DNA from: a virus
Length of the DNA stretch: 48,885 nt
Reading direction: 5' to 3' (one strand)
Virus record (IMG/VR): IMGVR_UViG_3300019776_000145
Span: 1 to 48,885 of that record
Shown: positions 33,241-41,526 of the stretch, piece by piece
How the letters are laid out: each line of letters begins with the position of its first letter
Position numbering within the stretch: position 1 is the first letter of the stretch
The notes under the pieces: model-generated
Seen by the model: only the letters and a program-made list of their open reading frames with translations
What the model was told of the DNA's origin: nothing
Databases searched by the model: none
Made by a program: the position numbers and the translations under genes

Positions 33241-34316
33241 TGAAAAACATCGCAATGGTCATCCGCAAGCCTGTCACAGCTGGCGACATTGGTATTGAAA
33301 TTGAAGTTGAGGGTACACGTATCTCAGCTTATGAATCAGAGGTATGGAAAACTGTACCAGATGGTTCATTACGTGGGGAAAGTAATGAGTATGTATTCCA
33401 ACAGCCTCTCCCTATCGGTAAAGTAGATGAGGCACTGAAAGAGCTGGACAGTGTATTTAAGAAGAATCGTTCCACTCTTACATTCAGCTTCCGTACATCT
33501 GTGCATGTCCACCTGAATGTCAGTGATTTGAAGCCAGTACAATACCTGAACACCTTGTACACAGCATTGCTGCTGGAACAGCCAATGGTGAATTACTGTG
33601 GTGATACACGGATTAACAATCGTTTCTGCCTGCGTACATCTGATGCAGAGGGTATTGTTCCAATCTTGGCCTCAGTGTTCCGTAACATCCGTAACATCAA
33701 TCATCTGGATGGTAATCAGATTCGTTATTCTGCAATTAACATCCATGCCACACGTAAGTTTGGCAGTATTGAGTTCCGTGGTATGCGTGGCACTATGGAC
33801 TTGGATGTACTGAATAACTGGTGTAATGCAATCTATGCTATTAAGCAATTTGCATTGAAGTTTCCTAATCCACTAGCTATTCAGGATTTCTATGAATCTT
33901 TGCCATCTGGATATGCATTCTTGGAAGCTGTATTCGGTGTTGGGCTGGCAAAAGTATTTGACTATGACCTACTCAACTATGAAATGAGTAGCTGTCTGTC
34001 ATTAACAATGTCTCTTCCTCACGAAACCCAAGAGGAGGCAGAAGAGCTGGAAAAGGAGGAGTATGAAGAGGAGGTACGCGCCCCGTCTCCGCCCTCTCCA
34101 CTTCCTCCTCTTACTGCGACACCAACTCCTCGTGTAAGAATGCCTCGTACCCCTACGACGGTAACTCTCGATGAGATGACTGCTTTTATTCTGGAACCAG
34201 AGACGGAGCAACGTAGGCCGCCTATGTCATTGAATGAGTTACGAGCAATGGCTGGACTCCCTCCACTAACTCCAAATCAAGGAACTTCTAATGAAGATCA
34301 AAATTTACCCTTATAA
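33237..34316 (+). CDS. Amidoligase (Amidoligase_2-like), 359 aa
   Basis: Second glutamine-synthetase-fold ligase. GIEIEVEGTRI (19-29) gives the first acidic metal ligands, VPDGSLRGESNEYVF (about 40-54) the ATP-site loop, TSVHVHLNVSD (about 87-97) and SIEFRGMRGTMD (about 173-184) the remaining core motifs. The C-terminal 90 residues are an unusual acidic (EEAEELEKEEYEEE) and then Pro/Thr-rich (PSPPSPLPPLTATPTP) low-complexity tail. The start overlaps the previous stop (ATGATG); ATG 33240 is equally possible. Confidence 0.85.
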   Translation: MMKNIAMVIRKPVTAGDIGIEIEVEGTRISAYESEVWKTVPDGSLRGESNEYVFQQPLPIGKVDEALKELDSVFKKNRSTLTFSFRTSVHVHLNVSDLKPVQYLNTLYTALLLEQPMVNYCGDTRINNRFCLRTSDAEGIVPILASVFRNIRNINHLDGNQIRYSAINIHATRKFGSIEFRGMRGTMDLDVLNNWCNAIYAIKQFALKFPNPLAIQDFYESLPSGYAFLEAVFGVGLAKVFDYDLLNYEMSSCLSLTMSLPHETQEEAEELEKEEYEEEVRAPSPPSPLPPLTATPTPRVRMPRTPTTVTLDEMTAFILEPETEQRRPPMSLNELRAMAGLPPLTPNQGTSNEDQNLPL

Positions 34317-35070
34317 GAATGGCTCTGCTTCTGCGAAAGCATTGGCAGATGCCCTCTCTTGTAGAGTAGTTAAGCGTGAAGGCAAGGAAGTAATTGCAGA
34401 TGCTATCATAAATTGGGGGTCTTCCTCAGTTGTACGTAGCACACGTTCAAAGGTGTTCTTAAATCTTCCTGAGAATATTGGGAAGGCAGCAAACAAACTT
34501 CATACGTTTGGAGTATTGTCTGATGTAAAAGACACAATTCTTCCAATAAAACTGCCTGTGTACACAACACAACCAGACGAGGAGTTTATCAATTCCTCTT
34601 TCGAGAGAGGTGGTATTGTAGTAAGGCATATTCTGACCGGTCATTCTGGAAATGGCATTCAAATGGTTGACAATCCAGATCAACTGCCTTTACCCAAGGC
34701 TCCGCTGTATGTCCAGTATATCAAGCGTCGAGAAGAATATCGTGTCCATGTCTTCAAGGGACAGGCTTTCTTTGTTCAACGTAAAGCACGTAAGATGGAT
34801 GTTCCAGACGAACGTGTCAACTGGAAGATCAGAAACCTAGCTGGTGGATTCATCTATGCATCAGAAGGGGTAACACTACCTCCAGAAGTTTTAGAAGCCT
34901 GTGGTAAGATTATGGAGCTTCTGGGGGTAGATTTTGGAGCAATTGATCTGTTGTATTCCTCTTCCAAAGAGTATTATTTCTTGGAAGTGAACACTGCTCC
35001 GGGACTCGCTGGCACAACATTGGAAAAATATTCTGAGAAATTTACAGAATATTTGAATCATTTTCAGTAA
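34291..35070 (+). CDS. ATP-grasp ligase, RimK-like, 259 aa
   Basis: Carboxylate-amine ligase of the ATP-grasp fold. Visible are the glycine-rich lid loop HILTGHSGNGIQMV (about 113-126), the nucleotide strand YVQYIKRREEYRVHVF, and the Mg-binding end DFGAIDLLYSS...YFLEVNTAPGL with Asp, Glu and Asn in order. Such enzymes join an amino acid to a peptide or protein carboxylate through an acyl phosphate. The gene overlaps the amidoligase by 26 nt and ends the cassette. Confidence 0.87.
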   Translation: MKIKIYPYKNGSASAKALADALSCRVVKREGKEVIADAIINWGSSSVVRSTRSKVFLNLPENIGKAANKLHTFGVLSDVKDTILPIKLPVYTTQPDEEFINSSFERGGIVVRHILTGHSGNGIQMVDNPDQLPLPKAPLYVQYIKRREEYRVHVFKGQAFFVQRKARKMDVPDERVNWKIRNLAGGFIYASEGVTLPPEVLEACGKIMELLGVDFGAIDLLYSSSKEYYFLEVNTAPGLAGTTLEKYSEKFTEYLNHFQ

Positions 35071-35085
35071 TTTTTAAGTATATAC

Positions 35086-35110
35086 CCTCCCATGCTCGAT
35101 GTGTGGGAGG
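35086..35110 (+). promoter_or_regulatory. Hairpin at the end of the ligase cassette
   Basis: CCTCCCA (35086-35092) pairs with TGGGAGG (35104-35110). It follows the ATP-grasp stop by 15 nt and is followed by TCTT only, so at most a weak terminator or pause site before the replication genes. Confidence 0.55.
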
Positions 35111-35125
35111 TCTTAAAGGATGATT

Positions 35126-35281
35126 ATGAACTGTCCATTTAAATTGTTAGTTGATTTAGAAATCTTGATGAGTAAAGAGTCTCCTTCTGATGTAAGAGAA
35201 TCAGCTTATCGAAATTTAAAAGAATATATAAACAGTAAGAAACAAACCCCAGCCCTACTTTTACCAAAGAAAGATAAATAA
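35126..35281 (+). CDS. Small charged protein, 51 aa
   Basis: RBS AAAGGA ends 5 nt before ATG 35126 (an ATG 6 nt earlier is an alternative). It encodes MNCPFKLLVDLEILMSKESP and a Lys-rich C-terminus. The stop overlaps the next ATG by one base. No family. Confidence 0.6.
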   Translation: MNCPFKLLVDLEILMSKESPSDVRESAYRNLKEYINSKKQTPALLLPKKDK

Positions 35282-35367
35282 TGTTGTTGTTTTTAATATC
35301 AATTTCCATCGGAGCTGCAATCCTTATCACAACCCTCTCTTTAAAGGAGATATTTATTGATACATAA
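35281..35367 (+). CDS. Tiny membrane peptide, 28 aa
   Basis: TAATG coupling to the previous frame. It encodes one hydrophobic span (MLLFLISISIGAAILITTLS) with a short C-terminal tail. It stops 8 nt before the primase-helicase gene. Composition is clearly membrane-like, but expression is unproven. Confidence 0.5.
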   Translation: MLLFLISISIGAAILITTLSLKEIFIDT

Positions 35368-35375
35368 GGAGAACA

Positions 35376-37010
35376 ATGGCAGGAATCTGCGTTGAGAAGA
35401 TAGGAAGCGTTCAAATATTCCTTCAAGAGGATGGAACGTATGATGCATTTGACTTTGCTACTGGTAAGTATATTGCTGACCCGTATCACGATAAGCCTAA
35501 AGACTATAAACCAGTCAAGATTAGGAAATCGAAAGAGGAAATTGCAGAAGAAATGCGAGAGATTGCGTCTTTTAGTTCACATGCTTTAGACCAACGTGGC
35601 TTAAAGAAATGGGCTTTAGACTATTTTGAAGTAAAGGTGGGAGTTAGTAGGCAAGACGGATCAACTCCTGAAATTGTGTATTTCCCATATACTTCCCAAG
35701 AATCCTCTGAAACAGTTAGGTATAAAGTAAGACTCCTTACTGAGAAGAAGATGTGGGCAGTTGGAGACGACAGTGAAGTCGATTTGTTTGGCTGGAAAGC
35801 TGCCATTGCTACTGGCGCTAAGCGGTTATATATTACTGAAGGAGAGTTTGATGCAATCGCCCTCTTTCAAATATTTAAAGATCACAATAGGAATACTCCT
35901 TATGCTGATTTCAATCCCGCCATTGTTAGTTTGCCTAACGGTGTTAATAGTGCTAGACATACTCTTGCTAAGCTGGCGGGAAAATTAAAGCGCTTCCAAG
36001 AAATAGTATTTGTATTCGATGATGATGAGGCTGGACGTGCTGGTGTTGAAGCAGCTTTACAGGCAGTTCCGTCTGCCCTAAGTGTTACGCTTCCTCTGAA
36101 AGATGCCAATGAGTGTCTTATGGAGGGTCGATCTAAAGCCGCATATAACGCTTGTACATTCAATTCTACTAAACCAAAGAATACACGTTTAGTAATGGCT
36201 TCTGATGTATTTAAAGAAGCGAGGCAGCAAACTCCTTGGGGTTTCTCTTATCCGTATAACAATCTTACACAACTCACCCGTGGTCAACGCTTAGGCGAAT
36301 GTATCTATTGGGGAGCTGGTGTTAAGATGGGTAAGTCTGAGATACTCAATGACTTGGTTGCCCACAACATCCGAGAACATGGATGGAAAAACTTTGTCTG
36401 TAAGACAGAGGAAAGTAATAAGCGCACCGTTCAAGGTGTAGCTGGTAAGCTAGTAGGAAAGATTTTTCACGATCCAAGCATCCCCTTTGATTTTGATGCA
36501 TATGACAAAGGGTGTGAAATGATTGGTGACAAACTCATCATGCTAAATCTCTACCAAGAACTCACTTGGGAAGTCCTCAAGGGAGACATTAGGGCGGCAG
36601 CTTTAGAAGGTTGTAAAGCTGTATTCATCGACCCAATCACAACACTTACAAACACTTTAAATCCCGCTGATGCCAATACATTACTACAGAAAATGGCTCA
36701 GGAATTAGCACAAATGGCTATGGATTTACAGATTGTTTGTCATATCTTTTGCCACTTACGAGCACCTGAAGGAGGGTTGCCTCATGAACGTGGCGGTTCA
36801 GTTCAATCTACACAATTTGCAGGAAGTCGTGCCATGATGAGGTCTTGTCATGCCATGATTGGTATCGAAGGTAATAAAGACCCTTCCCTCACAATAGAGG
36901 AAAGGAACCTACGGGATTTAGTATTGCTTGAAGACAGACAAAGCGGTCTTACAGGTAAAACTAAATTGTATTATGACAATGCAACAGGGATGTTTAACGA
37001 GGTAGCTTAA
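35376..37010 (+). CDS. TOPRIM primase-helicase, T7 gp4-like, 544 aa
   Basis: Unwinds the fork and makes primers. TOPRIM primase motifs: EGEFDAIA with Glu155 and VFDDDEAG with Asp215-217. RecA-like helicase: Walker A variant GAGVKMGKSE (313-322), an acidic FIDP strand near 415-425, and CHIFCHLRAPEGG near the sensor region. RBS AAGGAG before ATG 35376. Odd: the N-terminus keeps the outline of the T7 zinc-binding domain (ICVEKIGSVQIFLQEDGTYD) but has one Cys in place of four, so template recognition by zinc is lost or done otherwise. It is coupled by TAATG to the sigma gene. Confidence 0.9.
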   Translation: MAGICVEKIGSVQIFLQEDGTYDAFDFATGKYIADPYHDKPKDYKPVKIRKSKEEIAEEMREIASFSSHALDQRGLKKWALDYFEVKVGVSRQDGSTPEIVYFPYTSQESSETVRYKVRLLTEKKMWAVGDDSEVDLFGWKAAIATGAKRLYITEGEFDAIALFQIFKDHNRNTPYADFNPAIVSLPNGVNSARHTLAKLAGKLKRFQEIVFVFDDDEAGRAGVEAALQAVPSALSVTLPLKDANECLMEGRSKAAYNACTFNSTKPKNTRLVMASDVFKEARQQTPWGFSYPYNNLTQLTRGQRLGECIYWGAGVKMGKSEILNDLVAHNIREHGWKNFVCKTEESNKRTVQGVAGKLVGKIFHDPSIPFDFDAYDKGCEMIGDKLIMLNLYQELTWEVLKGDIRAAALEGCKAVFIDPITTLTNTLNPADANTLLQKMAQELAQMAMDLQIVCHIFCHLRAPEGGLPHERGGSVQSTQFAGSRAMMRSCHAMIGIEGNKDPSLTIEERNLRDLVLLEDRQSGLTGKTKLYYDNATGMFNEVA

Positions 37011-37516
37011 TGACAGGTATTGAATTAGTTGAAGATCATTATCGAGAAAACTACGGTAGACTCGTAAAGCGTATGAAGTTCAGAGCATCTACAGAATGGG
37101 ATGCTGAGGACATTGTACAATCTGCATATGAACGGGCTATTAAATATATCCGTACATTCAATGCAGAACGTGAAGGAGATATTAAGAAGGCATTCAACTT
37201 CTGGTTTCTCCCATTATTGAATAACACAATGCGTGATTTCAAGAACACAGAGAAAGGATTTTCACATTCAGATATTGATGAAGAATTGATTGAGCAAGAA
37301 TCCACAGACTGCCCAGCAGTTCCTACACAGATTCGTAAGGAAATCTCTGAGCTTATTAAAACCAAATCAGAAGTTCAAATCGAAGTATTAACATACTGGT
37401 TTGAGCATGAATTGAAAGACAAAGAGATTAGTGAGATCACAACAATTCCCTATCGAACTATTCAATCCATCATTCGACGCTTCAAGGAAGAACTAAAGAT
37501 ATTGTATGCTAACTAA
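37010..37516 (+). CDS. ECF-like RNA polymerase sigma factor, 168 aa
   Basis: Two-domain sigma of the sigma70 family. Region 2 is at about 10-60 with WDAEDIVQSAYERAIKYIRT, the classical DAEDxVQxxxxRA helix; region 4 is at about 120-165 with LKDKEISEITTIPYRTIQSI, a helix-turn-helix. Between them is an acidic linker (DIDEELIEQESTD). It should redirect host RNA polymerase to later phage promoters. phiEco32 encodes a comparable small sigma (gp36). No phage RNA polymerase was found, which makes this the likely late-gene switch. Confidence 0.82.
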   Translation: MTGIELVEDHYRENYGRLVKRMKFRASTEWDAEDIVQSAYERAIKYIRTFNAEREGDIKKAFNFWFLPLLNNTMRDFKNTEKGFSHSDIDEELIEQESTDCPAVPTQIRKEISELIKTKSEVQIEVLTYWFEHELKDKEISEITTIPYRTIQSIIRRFKEELKILYAN

Positions 37517-37649
37517 AATCTTCAAATCAATTGGTGTTGTATTACTTATTCCTGTACTCGTTGTAGTATTCTTCTTCATGATGTTCTTCACAACATTGTT
37601 TGCAAGCCTACATACGGCTCAGGAAATCCTAGAAAACCTCTGGAAGTAA
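37506..37649 (+). CDS. Small membrane protein, 47 aa
   Basis: ATG overlaps the sigma gene end by 11 nt. The product MLTKIFKSIGVVLLIPVLVV and the following Phe/Met-rich span form one long transmembrane helix, with a short amphipathic C-terminus. It stops 1 nt before the DNA polymerase start, so it fills the gap exactly. Function unknown. Confidence 0.65.
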   Translation: MLTKIFKSIGVVLLIPVLVVVFFFMMFFTTLFASLHTAQEILENLWK

Positions 37650-37650
37650 T

Positions 37651-39378
37651 ATGAGGATTTGCGTTGGGGATTTAGAAGGTAATGGATTATATCGGGACAT
37701 TACAAAAATACACTGTGGTGTATTCAAAGACATTAATACTGGGGAGGTAAGTAAATTTAAGCCAGACGAGCTTAAAGATATGTGTAGCTTTCTGGATAGT
37801 GTCGATGTATTAATAATGCACAACGGTATTAATTATGACTTTCCAGTATTGAAGAAAATATTAGGGTATGAGTATAAAGGGAAGAAAGTAGATACCCTCA
37901 TTATGTCTCGTCTTCTCAATCCCAAACGACTTGTACCTCCTAATGCTCCTGACAGAAAGATTGGCCCTCATAGTATCGAGGCTTGGGGTTATCGTGTTGG
38001 ACGTGGTAAGCCTTCTCATGATGATTGGGAAACTTATTCTCCAGAAATGCTCCACAGATGTACAGAAGACGTAGAGATTCTTCATCTAGTCTACCAAGAA
38101 CTTCTCAAAGAAGCTAAAGGTAAGAATTGGAAGAATGCTTTCCTATTATCCTTCAAATTATTTGAGTTCTTACAGAAACAGGAGGACTATGGTTGGAAGG
38201 TTGATTTGGAAAAAATGAATATGAATATACGACAGTTAAGTAGATGGATAGACTTAATTGACAGTGTATTAGTTCCCAACCTACCAGATAAACTGGAAAT
38301 TCATGAAACAAAAAAGAACGGTAGTTACACGTTTGTCAAGAACCCCTACCTCAGGAGTGGTGCTCCGTCACAAACGCTTGCTAGGTGGTGTGCTCTTTGG
38401 GATATTGACCCTAACTCTAAGCCCGTTGCTGGGAGTTTTAGTCGTGTATCTTTTAGGAAAATAGACCTAAATAGTAACGCGGAAACTAAAGACTATCTCT
38501 TAGCAGAGGGATGGGAGCCTCTAGAATGGAATATGAATGATGATGGTGAGCGAACCAGTCCTAAAATGTCAAAGGATGACCCTTTTGAAGGGATTAATGG
38601 CAAGGTTGGTAAGCTAGTTGCTAAGCGTGTTCAGTGCAGACAGCGTAGAGGTATTATAGAAGGACTCCTCACTCTCGTAAGGGATGACGGTAGAATTGCT
38701 TCTGTAGTGAATACCTTGGCTGTTACTGGTAGGGCAACTCACCGTAACATTGTAAATATTCCTAAAGCTGGAAGCTTCTATGGCAAGCAAATGCGTAAGA
38801 TGTTCTCCTCTTCGGAAGGCAAAGTGTTAGTAGGAACTGACTCAGATAGTTGCCAGCTTCGTATGCTTGGTGGACGTATGGGCAGTGCTGCATACATCAA
38901 TGCTATTATGACCGGAGATAAAGCCAAAGGTACTGACTTACACTCATTAACAAGGAAGATCGGTGAACTAGAGTCTAGAGATATAGCAAAGAATGTTATG
39001 TATTGTTTGCTATTTGGGGGAGGAGACGAAAAGCTAGGTAAAACTGCAAAACTACCGGGGAAGGGTAAAGAACTCCGTGGTAGATTGTATAACGGATTTG
39101 ATGGGCTTGGTGACCTTGTACAGGGTCTCGTAGATGAATGGCGCAGTACAGCTAAGAAGCGATACAATCCTGTATTCCGACGTATGGAGTATTATGATGG
39201 ATATATTACTGGATTAGATGGAAGACCTATTCAGGTTCCTAGTGAACATGCTTTACTTGTTTATCTTTTGCAGTCTGACGAAGCAATTATGATGTCAGCG
39301 GCTTATATCAAAGCAAATAAAGATTTGGCACGTAAGTATGTATATGGGAAGCAATTCGGATTTGTCTGCTGGTATCAT
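37651..39378 (+). CDS. DNA polymerase, family A, exon 1 (residues 1-576)
   Basis: Replicative T7-type polymerase. The 3'-5' exonuclease shows GDLEGNG (Asp7, Glu9), HNGINYDFPVL and CTEDVEILHLVYQ. Polymerase motif A is GTDSDSCQLRMLGG (near 394-407) and motif B is RDIAKNVMYCLLFGGGDEKLG (near 443-463). The frame ends in CWYH, which is the first half of motif C; without splicing a Lys and a stop follow, leaving an inactive protein. Joined to exon 2 it gives 626 aa, somewhat shorter than T7 gp5 (704). Confidence 0.92.
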
Positions 39379-39977
39379 AAGTAACATTGTGACTTTGCAT
39401 CGGGAGGTGCATCGAATAACACTTTTAACTGCTGGAAAGCTAAGGCGAGAGCTATGCCGATCAGCAGCCAAGATGGGAAATAAATGATTAATTGGAATGG
39501 TTATTTTGTTGATAACAATGGAGTAATTTACAATAAAGATGGTAGTATTAAATCTTTAAAAGTAAATACAAAAGGTTATTATTTTACAAATTTCTATTAT
39601 GGCGGAAAATCACATACACACTCAGCTCATCGAGTTGTGGCAGAAGCTATACATGGGGAATGCCCAGATGGGTATGAAGTAGATCATGTTGATAATAATA
39701 GACAAAACAACCATCCAGATAATCTTAGGTATTTGACAAAATCTCAAAACAATCAGAAAGCTTATGATTCAGGTAATCGCAAGTTTCTCTTTGGACAGTC
39801 AAATCCTAATAGTATTTCCCGTAAGGTTCAGAGACTATCCCTTAGGGGAGTAGGGCAGACAAGCTAATGGTCGCTCGAAATGGAGTGGGTCTAGAACAGA
39901 CCGTGATATAGTCCGACCCATGTAGGAAACTATGTGGCAGCGAGAGCGGGGGTATCTTGCAAATATCCCGAACGATG
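39379..39977 (+). ncRNA. Group I intron in the DNA polymerase gene
   Basis: 599 nt between CAT|AAG and ATG|GAT. The 5' exon ends in T and the intron ends in G, as group I chemistry needs, and the join restores the frame. The P7 element GTTCAGAGACTA (39826-39837) pairs with ATAGTC (39908-39913), a form typical of T4 td-like introns. A core-like segment (39428-39477) precedes an HNH frame. The site separates His576 from Asp577-Glu578 of the catalytic HDE motif. Confidence 0.88.
39484..39867 (+). CDS. HNH homing endonuclease inside the intron, 127 aa
   Basis: Contains a short N-terminal NUMOD4-like stretch (WNGYFVDNNGVIYNKDGS) and an HNH core HRVVAEAIHG, EVDHVDNNRQNNHPDNLRYL, then TKSQNNQKA, the common intron-associated HNH type. 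It probably cuts intron-less polymerase genes at this site and so spreads the intron. Its last codons overlap the 3' half of the intron core (P7), so translation could hinder splicing. Confidence 0.87.
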   Translation: MINWNGYFVDNNGVIYNKDGSIKSLKVNTKGYYFTNFYYGGKSHTHSAHRVVAEAIHGECPDGYEVDHVDNNRQNNHPDNLRYLTKSQNNQKAYDSGNRKFLFGQSNPNSISRKVQRLSLRGVGQTS

Positions 39978-40130
39978 GATGAATACACAGTGGAATGTGA
40001 TGAAGATATTGCTGAAGACGTTAAAAGAATCTGCGAAGAAGCTATTGTATGGGCTGGAGAGTTCTATGAAATCATTTGTCCACACGTAGGGGATGGAAAG
40101 GTAGGTAAAGATTGGTACGCAATCCACTAG
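39978..40130 (+). CDS. DNA polymerase, family A, exon 2 (residues 577-626)
   Basis: 50 codons plus stop, starting GAT GAA (Asp577-Glu578), the second half of catalytic motif C, then YTVECDEDIAEDVKRI. It ends GKDWYAIH, like the C-terminus of T7-type polymerases. It has no start codon or RBS of its own and is read only after splicing. Confidence 0.9.
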   Translation, partial: DEYTVECDEDIAEDVKRICEEAIVWAGEFYEIICPHVGDGKVGKDWYAIH

Positions 40131-40153
40131 AAGAAATCAGTGTATTACGATAC

Positions 40154-40291
40154 ATGAGTAGTAAAATGCAAGAAGAAGCTGTACGTATGGAGCAAGAGCT
40201 TAAAGACATACGTGAACGCATTGCTTCTGCAAATTGTCAAATTAAACTTTTAGAATATATCAAGGAACAAGATGGAAGAACAACAAATTAA
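40154..40291 (+). CDS. Small coiled-coil protein, 45 aa
   Basis: ATG 40154 after the polymerase stop. MSSKMQEEAVRMEQELKDIR and following residues form a charged amphipathic helix. It overlaps the next gene by 20 nt. No clear RBS, so expression is uncertain; no family. Confidence 0.5.
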   Translation: MSSKMQEEAVRMEQELKDIRERIASANCQIKLLEYIKEQDGRTTN

Positions 40292-40481
40292 ACAACAGCA
40301 AAATCTGGTTATAACCTTTAAACAAGAGACAGGTCTGGAAGAAATACATATTAATGATTTCCAGAGCTTCCAGATTGGTGGCGGAGTGTGTGCAGTATTG
40401 ACTGAAGACGGTACACAAGTCATCTATAACATGGATGTAATCTTCAATATTGTTAAACGAATTGCTATTGTTCAGGAATAA
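40272..40481 (+). CDS. Hypothetical protein, 69 aa
   Basis: RBS AAGGAA lies about 8 nt before ATG 40272. Gln/Glu-rich N-terminus, then a beta-rich part ending VIYNMDVIFNIVKRIAIVQE. Found among replication genes; function unknown. Confidence 0.68.
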   Translation: MEEQQIKQQQNLVITFKQETGLEEIHINDFQSFQIGGGVCAVLTEDGTQVIYNMDVIFNIVKRIAIVQE

Positions 40482-40482
40482 C

Positions 40483-40839
40483 ATGAATACATTAAAAGTT
40501 AAGTTCCCATCTACGGCGCAACTGTATTCCTATTTCACAAGTGACAACTCAATTGTCGTCGGAGATCACGTAGTAGTTGATACTCCACGTGAAGGACTTG
40601 TTGTTGTAGAAGTAAAATATGTACATTTCTACGAAGATGAAAAAGCAGTTAAGCCAATTGTGTGTAAGGTTGATGTTGAATCCTACAAGGCAAATAAAGC
40701 ATTCTTAGCTAAGAAAGAAGAAGCTAAGAAAGAACTGGAAGTCCTCATGAAGGAATTCAAGGAAGCAGCAATGTATGACTTGTTGGCAGCAAGAAACCCA
40801 CGTGCAAAAGAACTCTTATCTATTATTAAAGGACAATAA
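40483..40839 (+). CDS. Hypothetical protein, 118 aa
   Basis: The start ATG 40483 follows the previous stop by 1 nt. The N-terminal 60 residues look like a small beta-barrel (VGDHVVVDTPREGLVVVEV), and the C-terminal half is a Lys/Glu-rich helix. It could be a small nucleic-acid-associated protein; no family is recognised. Confidence 0.72.
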   Translation: MNTLKVKFPSTAQLYSYFTSDNSIVVGDHVVVDTPREGLVVVEVKYVHFYEDEKAVKPIVCKVDVESYKANKAFLAKKEEAKKELEVLMKEFKEAAMYDLLAARNPRAKELLSIIKGQ

Positions 40840-40842
40840 TCT

Positions 40843-41526
40843 ATGGCATTAGTCGGTAAATCTGGTGGTAATGGTGGTAATAAAGTAGCTCAGCCTGTGA
40901 TTGAACCTGATGTTTATACAGCATACTTAGTGCAAGTTATTGACCTCGGCTTACAAGCCCAGCGTCCATATAAAGGTGAAGAGAAACCACCTGTTCATAT
41001 GATTTCTGTAACGTATGAATTGTCTGATGTGTTCATGTTGGATGAAGATGGTAACGAGCAGGAAGACAAGCCTCGTTGGATTTCTGAGGAATTCCCTCTG
41101 CACTCTCTCAAAGCAGATCGTGCTAAGAGCACAGCCCGTTACAAAGCATTTGACCCTGACGAGGAACACGGAGGTGATTGGTCTCTCATTGCAGGTCAAG
41201 CAGTTAATGTTACCACGGCTAACAACAAGGTTGGTGACAAGATTTATACAAACGTAAGCAATGTTGCTCCTATGAATTCTCGTAAGCGAGCTTCTATGGC
41301 TCCAATCAAGAATCCAGTACGTGTATTTGTTTTGGACAGTCCTGATCTGGAAGTGTTCAATTCATTCCCAGAATGGATTCAAGAGAAAATTAAGAACAAC
41401 CTGAATTACGCAGGTTCTCCTTTGGAAGCTTTGTTGGGTAAAAAATCCTCTAGCAAACCAGCCCCTTCTCCTGCTCCTGATAAAGCAGAAAGCAAGGCTG
41501 ACGAGGACGATAACAATCCATATTAA
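40843..41526 (+). CDS. Single-stranded DNA-binding protein, T7 gp2.5-like in role, 227 aa
   Basis: A beta-rich N-terminal 180 residues, then a Ser/Ala/Pro/Lys linker (about 202-216) and an acidic end ADEDDNNPY with a C-terminal aromatic. The acidic tail with a final aromatic residue is the protein-docking hallmark of phage SSBs. It sits between polymerase and exonuclease, as gp2.5-type proteins often do. Assignment rests on architecture and context. Confidence 0.72.
   Translation: MALVGKSGGNGGNKVAQPVIEPDVYTAYLVQVIDLGLQAQRPYKGEEKPPVHMISVTYELSDVFMLDEDGNEQEDKPRWISEEFPLHSLKADRAKSTARYKAFDPDEEHGGDWSLIAGQAVNVTTANNKVGDKIYTNVSNVAPMNSRKRASMAPIKNPVRVFVLDSPDLEVFNSFPEWIQEKIKNNLNYAGSPLEALLGKKSSSKPAPSPAPDKAESKADEDDNNPY

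Noticed and set aside
39379-40130. Split polymerase as a frameshift or nonsense mutation
   Set aside because: Splice borders, P7 pairing, in-frame HNH endonuclease and exact restoration of HDE support an intron.
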